Source of the DNA: Xanthomonas theicola
GTDB taxonomy: Bacteria > Pseudomonadota > Gammaproteobacteria > Xanthomonadales > Xanthomonadaceae
Length of the DNA stretch: 64,000 nucleotides
Assembly: GCF_014236795.1 (NCBI RefSeq)
Contig: NZ_CP049017.1
Span: forward strand, 2,644,001 to 2,708,000
Direction of reading: 5' to 3'
A program made the position numbers and the translations under genes. The notes below the pieces were generated by a model, which made no database searches, had not been told where the DNA came from, and saw nothing but the letters and a program-made list of their open reading frames with translations. Within the stretch, counting starts at the first letter, position 1. Each line of letters starts with the position of its first letter. Shown here piece after piece: positions 17,996-28,040 of this stretch.

Positions 17996-18807
17996 GGCCT
18001 GTTAACACTAATGGCCCGAGCGTTTAAACTATCGGGCATGGAGATCACGCCAGCACAATCTTCCCTAATCGAACACTGCCTGCCGGCACAGCGCGGCAAT
18101 GTCAGCATGACCAACCTGCAAGTGGTCAACGCCATCCTTTACGTTGCCGAGCATGGCTGCAAATGGCGCGGCCTGCCCAAGCGCTTTGGCAACTGGCACA
18201 CGGTGTACACACGCATGAACCGCTGGGCCAAGGCGGGTGTGCTGGACCGGATGTTGGCCCAATTGCAGAAGTCCCAGATCGTGCGCATCAAAATCGAAGC
18301 AATCTCGCTGGACTCCACCAGCATCAAGGTGCATCCCGATGGCACGGGCGCATTAAAAAAAACGGTCCGCAGGCCGTCGGCAAGTCCCGCGGTGGATGGA
18401 ACACCAAGATTCATATGGTTGCCGCAGATGCTCGAACAGCCATCACCTTTGGATTGACGCCTGGTAACGTGCATGACGCACCTGCAGGCCGCACGTTGCT
18501 TGAACACCTGGGGCCAGTGGAGCGGCCGATTCATTTGTTGATGGACCGTGCCTACGAAGGCAACCAAACCCGCCAGTTGGCGCTCGATCTTGGCTTCGTG
18601 CCGGTGGTCCCGCCGAAATCCAATCGGGTCGAGCCTTGGGAATACAACCGGGAGATGTACAAGCGGCGCAACGAGGTGGAGAGACTGTTCCGTCGCCTGA
18701 AAGGCTACCGCCGGATTTTCTCGCGCTTCGAGAAGCTGGATGCCATGTTCCTTGGATTCCTCAGCTTCGTCCTGGTCGTTGATGGGCTTCGGATGTGTTA
18801 ACAGGCC
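17996..18807 (+). mobile_element. IS5-family (IS427-type) insertion sequence, copy 1
   Basis: An 812-bp element with matching terminal inverted repeats (GGCCTGTTAACAC at the left, GTGTTAACAGGCC at the right) and CTAG at both borders (17992-17995, 18808-18811), the target preference of the IS427 group. It carries one frameshifted transposase. A second, nearly identical copy lies inverted at 42892-43703 (three base differences noticed). Confidence 0.93.
18038..18801 (+). CDS. IS427-type transposase, made by programmed -1 frameshift
   Basis: Two overlapping frames. The first starts MEITPAQ (or MARAFKLSG at 18011) and carries the helix-turn-helix part and the first DDE aspartate (SLDSTSIKVH). 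The second continues with KSRGGWNTKIHMV, the second aspartate in LLMDRAYEGN and the glutamate in RRNEVERLFRRLKGYRRI. They meet at a run of eight A (18355-18362), where a -1 slip joins GALKK to KKNGPQAVGK. This is the usual way IS427-group elements make the full transposase, so the gene looks functional and not broken. Confidence 0.9.
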
Positions 18808-18810
18808 CTA

Positions 18811-19667
18811 GAGCGTGTTATGAACTTTGAGTCGATCCGGCTATCGTAGCGGGATGCAGAGCAAACGCCCATATCCGACCGACATTTCCGACGAAGAGTG
18901 GGCGTTCGCAGCGCCTTACCTGAGCCTGATGACCGAGCACGCTCCGCAGCGCAAGTACGAGCTGCGGGCAATGTTCAATGCGCTGCGCTGGATGGCACGT
19001 GCTGGAGCGCCATGGCGCCTTTTGCCCAAGGACTTCCCGCCATGGGAAGCGGTCTACCAACAGACACAACGCTGGCTGCAGGCGGGCTGCTTTGAAGCCA
19101 TGGTCAACGACCTGCGTTCCATCCTGCGTGTTGCCCAAGGCAGACATGGCCAACCCAGTGCTGTCATCCTGGACGGGCGGACGCTGCAATCCACCTGCGA
19201 GAGCGACACACGTGCAGGCTACGACGGCTATAAGCGCAAGAAGGGCAGCAAGGTGCATATGGCGGTGGACACGCTCGGATATTTGCTTGCAGTGCAAGTC
19301 ACACCTGCCGACGAGCAAGAACGCGCTCAGGTGCGCTCGCTGGCGCAAGAGGTGCAACATGTCACGGGCGATACGGTAAAACTGGCGTTCGTGGATCAAG
19401 GCTACACCGGGCAGGAGCCGGCGCAAGCCGCGCAGGCAGAAGGAATCGAACTGCACGTGGTGAAACTTCCCGAAGCCAAGAAAGGATTCGTCTTGCTTCC
19501 TCGGCGCTGGGTCGTCGAACGCAGCTTCGGCTGGGTCAACCGATTCCGACGATTGGCACGCGACTATGAGCGCTTGCCGGAAACCTTGGCTGGCTTGCAC
19601 TTCGTCGTCTTCACCGTGCTCATGCTCAGCAACGCCGCTACCATCCTTCAAAGTTCATAACACGCTC
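18811..19667 (+). mobile_element. second IS5-family insertion sequence, abutting copy 1
   Basis: An 857-bp element with terminal inverted repeats GAGCGTGTTATGAACTTTGA (left) and its complement (right end 19648-19667), flanked by TA. Its left terminal G is also the last base of the CTAG that borders the upstream IS, so the other IS jumped into the CTAG formed at this element's end. Confidence 0.88.
18854..19660 (+). CDS. IS5-family transposase
   Basis: A 268-residue single-frame transposase from ATG 18854 (MQSKRPYPTDISDEEWAFAAPYL). DDE residues are recognisable in VILDGRTLQST, LAFVDQGYTGQ and RRWVVERSFGWVNRFRRLARDYE (the YREK-like signature). Full length with no frameshift, so probably active. 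Its stop is 7 bp before the right terminal repeat border. Confidence 0.92.
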   Translation: MQSKRPYPTDISDEEWAFAAPYLSLMTEHAPQRKYELRAMFNALRWMARAGAPWRLLPKDFPPWEAVYQQTQRWLQAGCFEAMVNDLRSILRVAQGRHGQPSAVILDGRTLQSTCESDTRAGYDGYKRKKGSKVHMAVDTLGYLLAVQVTPADEQERAQVRSLAQEVQHVTGDTVKLAFVDQGYTGQEPAQAAQAEGIELHVVKLPEAKKGFVLLPRRWVVERSFGWVNRFRRLARDYERLPETLAGLHFVVFTVLMLSNAATILQSS

Positions 19668-19694
19668 TAACGGCAGGGGCGACTTGGAAACCGC

Positions 19695-20987
19695 GTGCAA
19701 CAGCAGTTCCGCTATTACTTGGGTGCACATGGCGGCAAGAGCCTGTTCTGGCATGCCTACGATCTGCTGTTCGCGTATTTCCTGACCCAGTACCTGCACC
19801 TGCCGCCACAGACGATGGGCGTGGTGGCGATGGCGTTGATGCTGTTCAGCGCCATCGCCGACCCGGTGGTTGGCTGGTGGATTGACTGCGGTCCGGACAC
19901 GTTGCGGCGCTTGGCCGGTTTGCAGGTTTGGGGCGCGCTGCTGTCGGCGATTGCCTTCCTCGTGTTGTTCTCGGTGCCGCGACCGGGATCGCCGTTGCTG
20001 CACGCGGTCGTGGTCGGACTGGCCTTCCAGGTCTGCTACAAGCTCTACGACGTGCCGCAGAACGCGCTGACCTCGGTGCTGACCCGCGACAACCGCGAGG
20101 TGCTGCGGCTTTCGACCGGGCGGTATTTCCTGAGCGGCAGCGCCCGCATCGTGGTGGCGTGCATCGCCTACCTGCTGATCGGCAAGGGGGCCGAATCGCG
20201 CTCGGACTGGAGCATGACCCTGTTCGTCGCGCTGCTGTGCGCGCCGGCGCTGGTATCGGCGTGGCTGCTGGCGCGGGTGGCGAAGCAAACCACCGGCCAT
20301 GCCGGCGAAGCGCCGAAACCCGCTGCCAACGCCACACTTGCTGGTTTGGTCGCGCGGATACCGCAAGGAATGGCGCTGCTGCTGTTCGCCGGTTTCGTCA
20401 ATGCCGGCATGGTGTCGGTGATGAGCCGCGTCCTGCCGTACCTGGGCGAGCGGTCGGGCGCGCTGATCGCGTTCTCGGTCGGCACATTGGCGCTGCTCCC
20501 GATGTTCCAGTTCGTCGCCGCGCGCTTCGGCGAGCACCGGGCGTTCCTGCTGGCGGCGTTGCTGGCCGGCGTGGCCTGCGTCGGGCTGGCGTGGTCGTTC
20601 CACCTCAACGGAATCAACGGCAGCGTCGGGCTGGATGCCTTCGCTTTCCTCTACGGTGGCGGTGCGTTCGGCTGCACGATGCTGCTGTGGGGCACGGCGG
20701 CCAACCTGATTCACCGCCACAACGCCCGCACCGGGCTGCGCTCGGACACGCTTTCCTACGGCATTTTCACCTTCGCCTCGAAGTTCGGCATCGCATTGTC
20801 GATGGTCGCGCTGGGCCATGCGCTGGGGCCGTCGGTACTGCTGCCGCACGATGCCGATTACGGCGATGCGCTGAACAAGGCGGCCGTGTTCGGCGTGGCC
20901 GGCGCGGTGATCGGTGCGGCGGCGATCTACCGGACGATGTGGGCGTTGAGTGAAACGATGGTGCCGTCCAAGATGGGGCCGCGCTGA
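19695..20987 (+). CDS. MFS transporter of the GPH/MFS_2 type
   Basis: A 430-residue polytopic inner-membrane protein with about 12 predicted helices. The motif FSAIADPVVGWWID matches the DPxxGxxxD signature of the glycoside-pentoside-hexuronide/melibiose-type group, which move sugars or related compounds by cation symport. The best start is GTG 19695 (MQQQFRYYLGAHGGKSLFWHA); AGGGG lies about 15 bases upstream, somewhat far. The two IS elements inserted between the PAP2 gene and this start, so the gene has probably lost its place in the receptor operon and may be poorly expressed. Confidence 0.85.
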   Translation: MQQQFRYYLGAHGGKSLFWHAYDLLFAYFLTQYLHLPPQTMGVVAMALMLFSAIADPVVGWWIDCGPDTLRRLAGLQVWGALLSAIAFLVLFSVPRPGSPLLHAVVVGLAFQVCYKLYDVPQNALTSVLTRDNREVLRLSTGRYFLSGSARIVVACIAYLLIGKGAESRSDWSMTLFVALLCAPALVSAWLLARVAKQTTGHAGEAPKPAANATLAGLVARIPQGMALLLFAGFVNAGMVSVMSRVLPYLGERSGALIAFSVGTLALLPMFQFVAARFGEHRAFLLAALLAGVACVGLAWSFHLNGINGSVGLDAFAFLYGGGAFGCTMLLWGTAANLIHRHNARTGLRSDTLSYGIFTFASKFGIALSMVALGHALGPSVLLPHDADYGDALNKAAVFGVAGAVIGAAAIYRTMWALSETMVPSKMGPR

Positions 20988-21252
20988 CAGCGTGGCTCCA
21001 TCAGTAGGAACTACTCCGATCCTTGCTGTGTTGCTCCAATGCGTGTGACCCATGTGGCACTTCGTCACCGAAGAGCCTGACAGGCGCAACGACGAGAACA
21101 CCGCCCAACTGGCCGCCCTGCCTGCCTTTTCCATCGCGAGGTGGTCGCGCCAAGCGCTTGACAGCGGAAATTTTTCGTTTTGGGAGGGGGCAAGGCGGTG
21201 ATGGGGTGCCGCTCTTGCGAATCCCCAATCCCGACTCCCCAATCCAAGCCCC
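20988..21252. other. right end of the island / intergenic repeat region
   Basis: 265 bp without a gene. It contains TTTTTCGTTT near 21174-21183, also present in the suhB terminator at 9050-9059, and a GGGATTGGGG-type repeat (21219-21250) inverted relative to the one after suhB. The island's right boundary probably lies here. Confidence 0.45.
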
Positions 21253-22218
21253 TCAGGGCCTGCGCGCCAACGCCTCGACGTCCTTGGTCTTGGGCAGCAG
21301 GTCCTGCTTGCTGACCTGGAACGGGCCGATCGACAGCAGCGGCACCGCCACGATCACCGACGACACCACCACGATGACCGCGCCGATCATGTGGGTCAGC
21401 GCCAGGCCTTCCATCGAGGTGCCGCCATACAGGTACAGCGCCAGCGCCGACAGGAAGAACATCACCGCGGTGATCACGGTGCGCGACAGGGTCTGGTTGA
21501 TCGAGCGGTTCAGCACTTCCAGCGGCTCCACGCGCAGGCTGCGGAAGTTCTCGCGCACGCGGTCGAACACCACGATGATGTCGTTGATCGCAAAGCCCAT
21601 CACCGACAACAGGCCGGCCAGCACGGTCAGGTCGAACTCGCGGCCGGTGAGCGAGACGTAGGCCACGGTCACCAGCAGGTCGAACAGCGCGGTCAGGCTG
21701 GCCACCACCGCGAACTTCCACTCGAAGCGGAACGCGATGTAGATCAGGAAGCCGACCAGCATGAACACCGTGGCGTAGACGCCGTTCAGCGCCAGGTCCT
21801 TGCCGACCTGCGGGCCGACGAACTCGCCCGGCTGCACCGTCGCCGGGTTCTGCGCGGTATCCACCGCCTTGCGCACCTGCTCGGCGAGGTTCTTGGTCAC
21901 GTCCTGGTTGTTGTGCTCGCCTTGCGGCTGCAGGCGGATCACGATCTCGTTGCCGCTGCCGACGTTCTGCACCTGCGCGTTCTCGAAGCCGGCCGCGGCC
22001 AGCTGCTCGCGCACGTGGTCCACGTCCACCGGCTTCTGGAAGCTGGCCTGCACCAGCGCGCCGCCGGTGAACTCCAGCGCGTAGTTGAAGCCCTTGGCGA
22101 AGATCACCCCGAGCGAAGCCACCGCCAGCACCAGCATCAGCACCAGAGTCGGACGCCGCCAGCGCATGAAGTCGATCTTGGTGTCGTTCGGGATCAGGTG
22201 AAGCGGGAAAATTTTCAT
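21253..22218 (-). CDS. secF: SecF, protein translocase subunit
   Basis: A 321-residue inner-membrane RND-like protein that, with SecD and YajC, uses the proton gradient to pull proteins through SecYEG. One N-terminal helix (residues 23-41), a periplasmic domain (about 50-130; YALEFTGGALVQASF), then five helices with the conserved ALFDLLVTVAYVSL and GFAINDIIVVFDRVREN segments. Start at ATG 22218 (MKIFPLHLIPNDTKIDFMRWR); an in-frame upstream extension is encoded by the tandem hairpin repeats and is not real. Last gene of the queA-tgt-yajC-secD-secF operon. Confidence 0.96.
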   Translation of the reverse strand: MKIFPLHLIPNDTKIDFMRWRRPTLVLMLVLAVASLGVIFAKGFNYALEFTGGALVQASFQKPVDVDHVREQLAAAGFENAQVQNVGSGNEIVIRLQPQGEHNNQDVTKNLAEQVRKAVDTAQNPATVQPGEFVGPQVGKDLALNGVYATVFMLVGFLIYIAFRFEWKFAVVASLTALFDLLVTVAYVSLTGREFDLTVLAGLLSVMGFAINDIIVVFDRVRENFRSLRVEPLEVLNRSINQTLSRTVITAVMFFLSALALYLYGGTSMEGLALTHMIGAVIVVVSSVIVAVPLLSIGPFQVSKQDLLPKTKDVEALARRP

Positions 22219-22382
22219 GGAGACGTGCTCTTCATTTTTAGACCCCCGCACATGGATTTGCGGGCTCTTGCGAGGGACTCGCATTTTTGCACCCCCGCAC
22301 ATGGATGTGCGGGCTCTTGCGAAAGACTCGCATTTTTGCACCCCCCGCACATAGGTGTACGGGCTCTTGCAAGGAACTCACA
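22219..22382 (-). repeat. three tandem hairpin repeats between secD and secF
   Basis: Three imperfect copies of a roughly 62-bp unit. Each contains CCCGCACATGGATGTGCGGG or a close variant (a 9-bp stem), then GGCTCTTGCGA and ACTCGCATTTTT. The third copy (nearest secD) is the most diverged but keeps some compensating changes (CCGCACATAGGTGTACGG). The array separates two genes whose products act 1:1, so it may tune or protect the mRNA. Confidence 0.85.
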
Positions 22383-24227
22383 TCAAATGGCGACGGACTT
22401 GAGCTTCTTGCGGCGGCTGTAGATCAGCGTGGCCAGCGCGCGCGACACGGTGATCGCAGTGAACATCGAGGCGAAGATGCCGATGATCATGGTCAGCGCG
22501 AAACCCTTCAGCGGGCCGGTGCCGAACGCGTACAGGGCCACGCCGACGATCAGGCCGGTGAGGTTGGCGTCGAGGATGGTGCCGCCCGCCTTCTCGTAGC
22601 CGGCGGCGATCGCCGATTTCGGCGGCACGCCCAGCCGCAGCTCCTCGCGGATGCGCTCGTTGATCAGCACGTTGGCGTCCACCGACAGGCCCACCGACAA
22701 GGCCAGGCCGGCGAAGCCGGGCAGGGTCATGGTGGCGCCGAACAGCGACATCACCGAGACCACGATCAGCAGGTTCATCAGCAGCGCCACCGACGTGATC
22801 ACGCCGAACATGCGGTAGTACACGCCGAAGAACACCAGGGTGAACAGGAACGCGTAGATCACCGCGGTGACGCCGCGCTCGACGTTCTCCGCGCCCAGGC
22901 TGGGGCCGATCACGTACTCCTCGACGAAGTCCATCGGCGCGGCCAGCGAACCGGCGCGCAGCAGCTTGGCCAGGTTCTCGGCCTCGGTCTTTTCCAGGCC
23001 GGTGGTCTGGAAGTTCTTGCCGAACACCCCGGCGATGCGGGTCGGCGACAGCGCCTCTTCCTTGACCCGCACGCTGCGCACTTCCTTGCCGTCGACCATG
23101 CTCACGGTGGGAATGCGCTCGATGTAGACCACCGACATCAGCTTGCCGGTATTGGCGCTGGTGTAGTCGAACATGCGCTGGCCGGCGACGTTGTTGAGGG
23201 TGACCGCCACCGCCGGCAGGCCGTTCTGGTCGGTGCTGACGGTGGCGTTGACCATCTGCTCGCCGGACACCAGCACGCGCTTGTTCAGCAGCACCGGGGC
23301 GCCGCTGTCGCGCAGGCGGAACACCTTGGCCTCGGGCGGGATATTGCCGGTGCGCACCGCGTCCTCGGCGTTGCCTTCGACCACGCCGCGGAACTCCAGC
23401 GTGGCGGTGGCGCCGATCATGCGCTTGGCCTCGGCGGTGTCCTGCACGCCGGGCAGTTCGACCACGATGCGGTCCTCGCCCTGGCGCTGGATGATCGGCT
23501 CGGCCACGCCCAATTGGTTGACGCGGTTGCGCAGCGTGGTCAGGTTCTGCTCGATGGCGCCGGCGGCGATCTGCTTGAGCTCGGCATCGGGCACGCTCAC
23601 CGCGATGGTCTGCGCGGACACGGCGTAGCGCAGCGTCGGTTGCGCCTTGGCCAGCGCGGCGCGCGCGGCGTCGGCGTCGGCGCCCTCGCCCAGGCCGACC
23701 TGGATGCTGTTGTCGGCGCGGCGCTCGACCGAGCGGTAGGCGATGCGGTTGTCGCGCAGGGTGGTGCGGATGTCCTCGGCGAAGCCGTCCAGCCGCTTCT
23801 CCAGCGCCGCCTTCTGGTCCACCTGCAGCGCGAAGTGCACGCCGCCGACCAGGTCCAGGCCGAGCACCATCGGCTTGCCGCCGATCCTGGACAGCCATTC
23901 CGGCACGGTCGAGGCCAGGTTCAGCGCCACCGTGTAGTTCTCGCCCACCTGCTGGCGCAGGATGTCGTTGGCGCGGGTCTGCGCCTGCAGGCTAGGCAGG
24001 CGCACCATCAGGCTGTCGCCTTCGTTGGCCACCGACTTGGGGGTGATCCCGGCCGCCTTCAGGTCGGCGCCGACCCGCTCGCGCAGGGCCTCGTCGAGCT
24101 GGCCGCCGCGGCTGGCGGTGATCTGCACCGAGGGGTCCTTCTGGTAGACGTTGGGCAGCGCGTACAACGCGCTGAACGCCAGCACGATCAGGATGAGGAA
24201 ATACTTCCAGCGCGGAAACTCGAGCAT
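22383..24227 (-). CDS. secD: SecD, protein translocase subunit
   Basis: A 614-residue inner-membrane protein. Helix 1 spans residues 7-25, followed by a large periplasmic P1 domain (about 30-420) with LGLDLVGGVHFALQVD near its start, then the RND-type membrane domain with helices in GVTAVIYAFLFTLVFFGVYYRMFG, LPGFAGLALSVGLSVDANVLINERIREEL and GTGPLKGFALTMIIGIFASMFTAI. The invariant VDANVLI aspartate used in proton movement is present. Start ATG 24227 fits the family. Lies between yajC and secF in the operon. Confidence 0.97.
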   Translation of the reverse strand: MLEFPRWKYFLILIVLAFSALYALPNVYQKDPSVQITASRGGQLDEALRERVGADLKAAGITPKSVANEGDSLMVRLPSLQAQTRANDILRQQVGENYTVALNLASTVPEWLSRIGGKPMVLGLDLVGGVHFALQVDQKAALEKRLDGFAEDIRTTLRDNRIAYRSVERRADNSIQVGLGEGADADAARAALAKAQPTLRYAVSAQTIAVSVPDAELKQIAAGAIEQNLTTLRNRVNQLGVAEPIIQRQGEDRIVVELPGVQDTAEAKRMIGATATLEFRGVVEGNAEDAVRTGNIPPEAKVFRLRDSGAPVLLNKRVLVSGEQMVNATVSTDQNGLPAVAVTLNNVAGQRMFDYTSANTGKLMSVVYIERIPTVSMVDGKEVRSVRVKEEALSPTRIAGVFGKNFQTTGLEKTEAENLAKLLRAGSLAAPMDFVEEYVIGPSLGAENVERGVTAVIYAFLFTLVFFGVYYRMFGVITSVALLMNLLIVVSVMSLFGATMTLPGFAGLALSVGLSVDANVLINERIREELRLGVPPKSAIAAGYEKAGGTILDANLTGLIVGVALYAFGTGPLKGFALTMIIGIFASMFTAITVSRALATLIYSRRKKLKSVAI

Positions 24228-24283
24228 TGCAGGACCCCGCGCGACGCCACGCCGGCGCCGCGCCTAGCAGTAGGAGAAATGGA

Positions 24284-24625
24284 TCAGGCGGACTTCAGCG
24301 TGCCCTTGGGCAGCACGTTGCCGATGGCGCCCTTCTGCACGCGGATGCGCACGTTGTCGGCGATTTCCACGGTGATGAAGTTGTCGCCGATGTCGGTGAC
24401 CACGCCGGCCACGCCGCCGGAGGTGATGACTTCGTCGCCGCGGCCGAGCTTGTCCAGCATCGACTTGTGTTCCTTCTGCCGCTTCATCTGCGGGCGGATC
24501 ATCACGAAATACATCACCGCGATCAGGATGATCGGCAGCAGGAACATCTGCATGCCGCCACCGGCGGGAGCGGCGCCGGCGGTCTGCGCCTGGGCCACGG
24601 GAATCAGGAAATCGAGCGGGTTCAT
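24284..24625 (-). CDS. yajC: YajC, preprotein translocase accessory subunit
   Basis: A 113-residue protein with one membrane helix (FLLPIILIAVMYFVMIRPQMKR) followed by the cytosolic YajC domain (RQKEHKSMLDKLGRGDEVITSGGVAGVV). It joins SecDF in the holotranslocon. Second of the Sec genes in the operon, about 57 bp upstream of secD. The unusual Gly/Ala/Pro-rich leader (QAQTAGAAPAGGGM) is common in xanthomonads. Confidence 0.96.
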   Translation of the reverse strand: MNPLDFLIPVAQAQTAGAAPAGGGMQMFLLPIILIAVMYFVMIRPQMKRQKEHKSMLDKLGRGDEVITSGGVAGVVTDIGDNFITVEIADNVRIRVQKGAIGNVLPKGTLKSA

Positions 24626-24930
24626 CGGTGTGTCCTATGGTTTGGGCGGCCCGTCGCCGTTGCGGGCACGGACCGCTGGTTTGTCGCCGGAGGCGGCAAG
24701 CAGCCGCCGATTATGCCACGATCTCTCCTTACCCTTGGATCGGGCCGCAACCCCCCTTCTCCCACCGGGACCACCTTCCCCCTTCTCGGGGGAAGGTGCC
24801 GCGCAGCGGCGGATGAGGGTACGGGCGAAGCCTCGTGCACCCAAACGCCGCGAGACGCTTCGCGCCGTACCCTCACCCCAACCCCTCTCTCCCACGGGGA
24901 CTCCCTACGGTCGCCGGTAGGAGAGGGGCT
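24626..24930. other. intergenic repeat-rich region between tgt and yajC
   Basis: A 305-bp gap inside the operon. It contains pyrimidine-rich blocks and their inverted partners (for example CTTCCCCC...GGGGGAAGGTG at about 24774-24800, and CCCCTCTC...GAGAGGGG at 24883-24930), which can fold into long stems. This is a common class of Xanthomonas intergenic repeat. No gene seen. Confidence 0.7.
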
Positions 24931-27202
<2,272 letters not shown>

Positions 27203-27358
27203 GGCCGGCGGGTCGCGGAACGGGGCCGAACATTGTAGCGGGAGGGCGAGGACGCGGGACGGCAGGATGCTGTCCCGGCGCAAATCGCTGTCAAGAAAAT
27301 CGCCACATCTTCAGAAGGAAAAAGCGGCTTTTTTGCAACTTCGCACCAACCGTTTTTC

Positions 27359-27421
27359 TGTAGGAGGGTCTTCGGCCCCACGCCCTACCGGTAACGCATC
27401 GGGGCTGAAGCCCCTCTTGCA
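27359..27421. repeat. Xanthomonas REP-like palindrome
   Basis: TGTAGGAGGGTCTTCGGCCCC on one side and GGGGCTGAAGCCCCTCTTGCA on the other form an imperfect hairpin of a type scattered through xanthomonad intergenic regions. It lies between the divergent or convergent ends near queA and the Lrp gene. Confidence 0.75.
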
Positions 27422-27481
27422 GAAACGCAGAAATGCGGCGCACTCGCAAAAATCCCGAGTCCTGAGTCCCGAACCCCAGCC

Positions 27482-27913
27482 TCACCTCTCGAACTTGGTC
27501 GAAAGGATGATCGACGACGTGGTGCGTTCCACGCCCTCCACCGCGCCGATGCGGTCGGTCAGCACATCCATGTCGTCAACGCCCGGCACCACGCCCAGCG
27601 CGATCAGGTCGTAGGATCCGCTGACCGAATGCAGTCCGCGGATCTGGTCGATGCCGCGCAGCGCCTTGACCACCGAGGTCATCTTCTTCGGCAGCACGGT
27701 GATCAGGATGTGCGCGCGCAGATGGCCCTGCTCGAAATCCTCGCGGGTGCGCACGGTGTAGCCGCAGATCACACCCTCGCGCTCCAACCGCTCGATCCGG
27801 CTCTGCACGGTGGTGCGCGACAGGCCGAGCTTGCGGGCGATCTGCGCGGTGGAGGCGCGCGCGTCCTCGCGCAGCAGCGAGAGCAGGCGTTCGTCGGAGG
27901 AAGTGATCTTCAT
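27482..27913 (-). CDS. Lrp/AsnC-family transcriptional regulator
   Basis: A 143-residue regulator: winged helix-turn-helix at residues 5-60 (STAQIARKLGLSRTTVQSRIERLEREGVI) and a C-terminal RAM domain that would bind an amino acid (SGSYDLIALGVVPGVDDMDVLTDRIGAVEGVERTTSSI holds the characteristic G.YD and ..GV..T). Divergent from an aminotransferase gene with a perfect palindrome in between, so it probably controls that gene and itself. Confidence 0.93.
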   Translation of the reverse strand: MKITSSDERLLSLLREDARASTAQIARKLGLSRTTVQSRIERLEREGVICGYTVRTREDFEQGHLRAHILITVLPKKMTSVVKALRGIDQIRGLHSVSGSYDLIALGVVPGVDDMDVLTDRIGAVEGVERTTSSIILSTKFER

Positions 27914-27922
27914 GCCGGCCGG

Positions 27923-27943
27923 ATTTCGTCGAATCGACGAAAT
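27923..27943. promoter_or_regulatory. palindromic operator candidate for the Lrp-family regulator
   Basis: ATTTCGTCGA-A-TCGACGAAAT, a perfect 10-bp inverted repeat with a one-base centre, 10 bp upstream of the regulator start in the divergent promoter region. Confidence 0.65.
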
Positions 27944-28040
27944 TATCCGATTTCCTGCACAAATCAACTCTGCCAATCGACGATCCGGTCCCGATAATAA
28001 GAAGGTCAGTCGCCAGACAGCCCGTTCCCAGGAGATCCGC

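Noticed and set aside
22219..22382. CRISPR array
   Set aside because: Only three units; the units themselves are diverged and contiguous with no unique spacers, and there are no cas genes.
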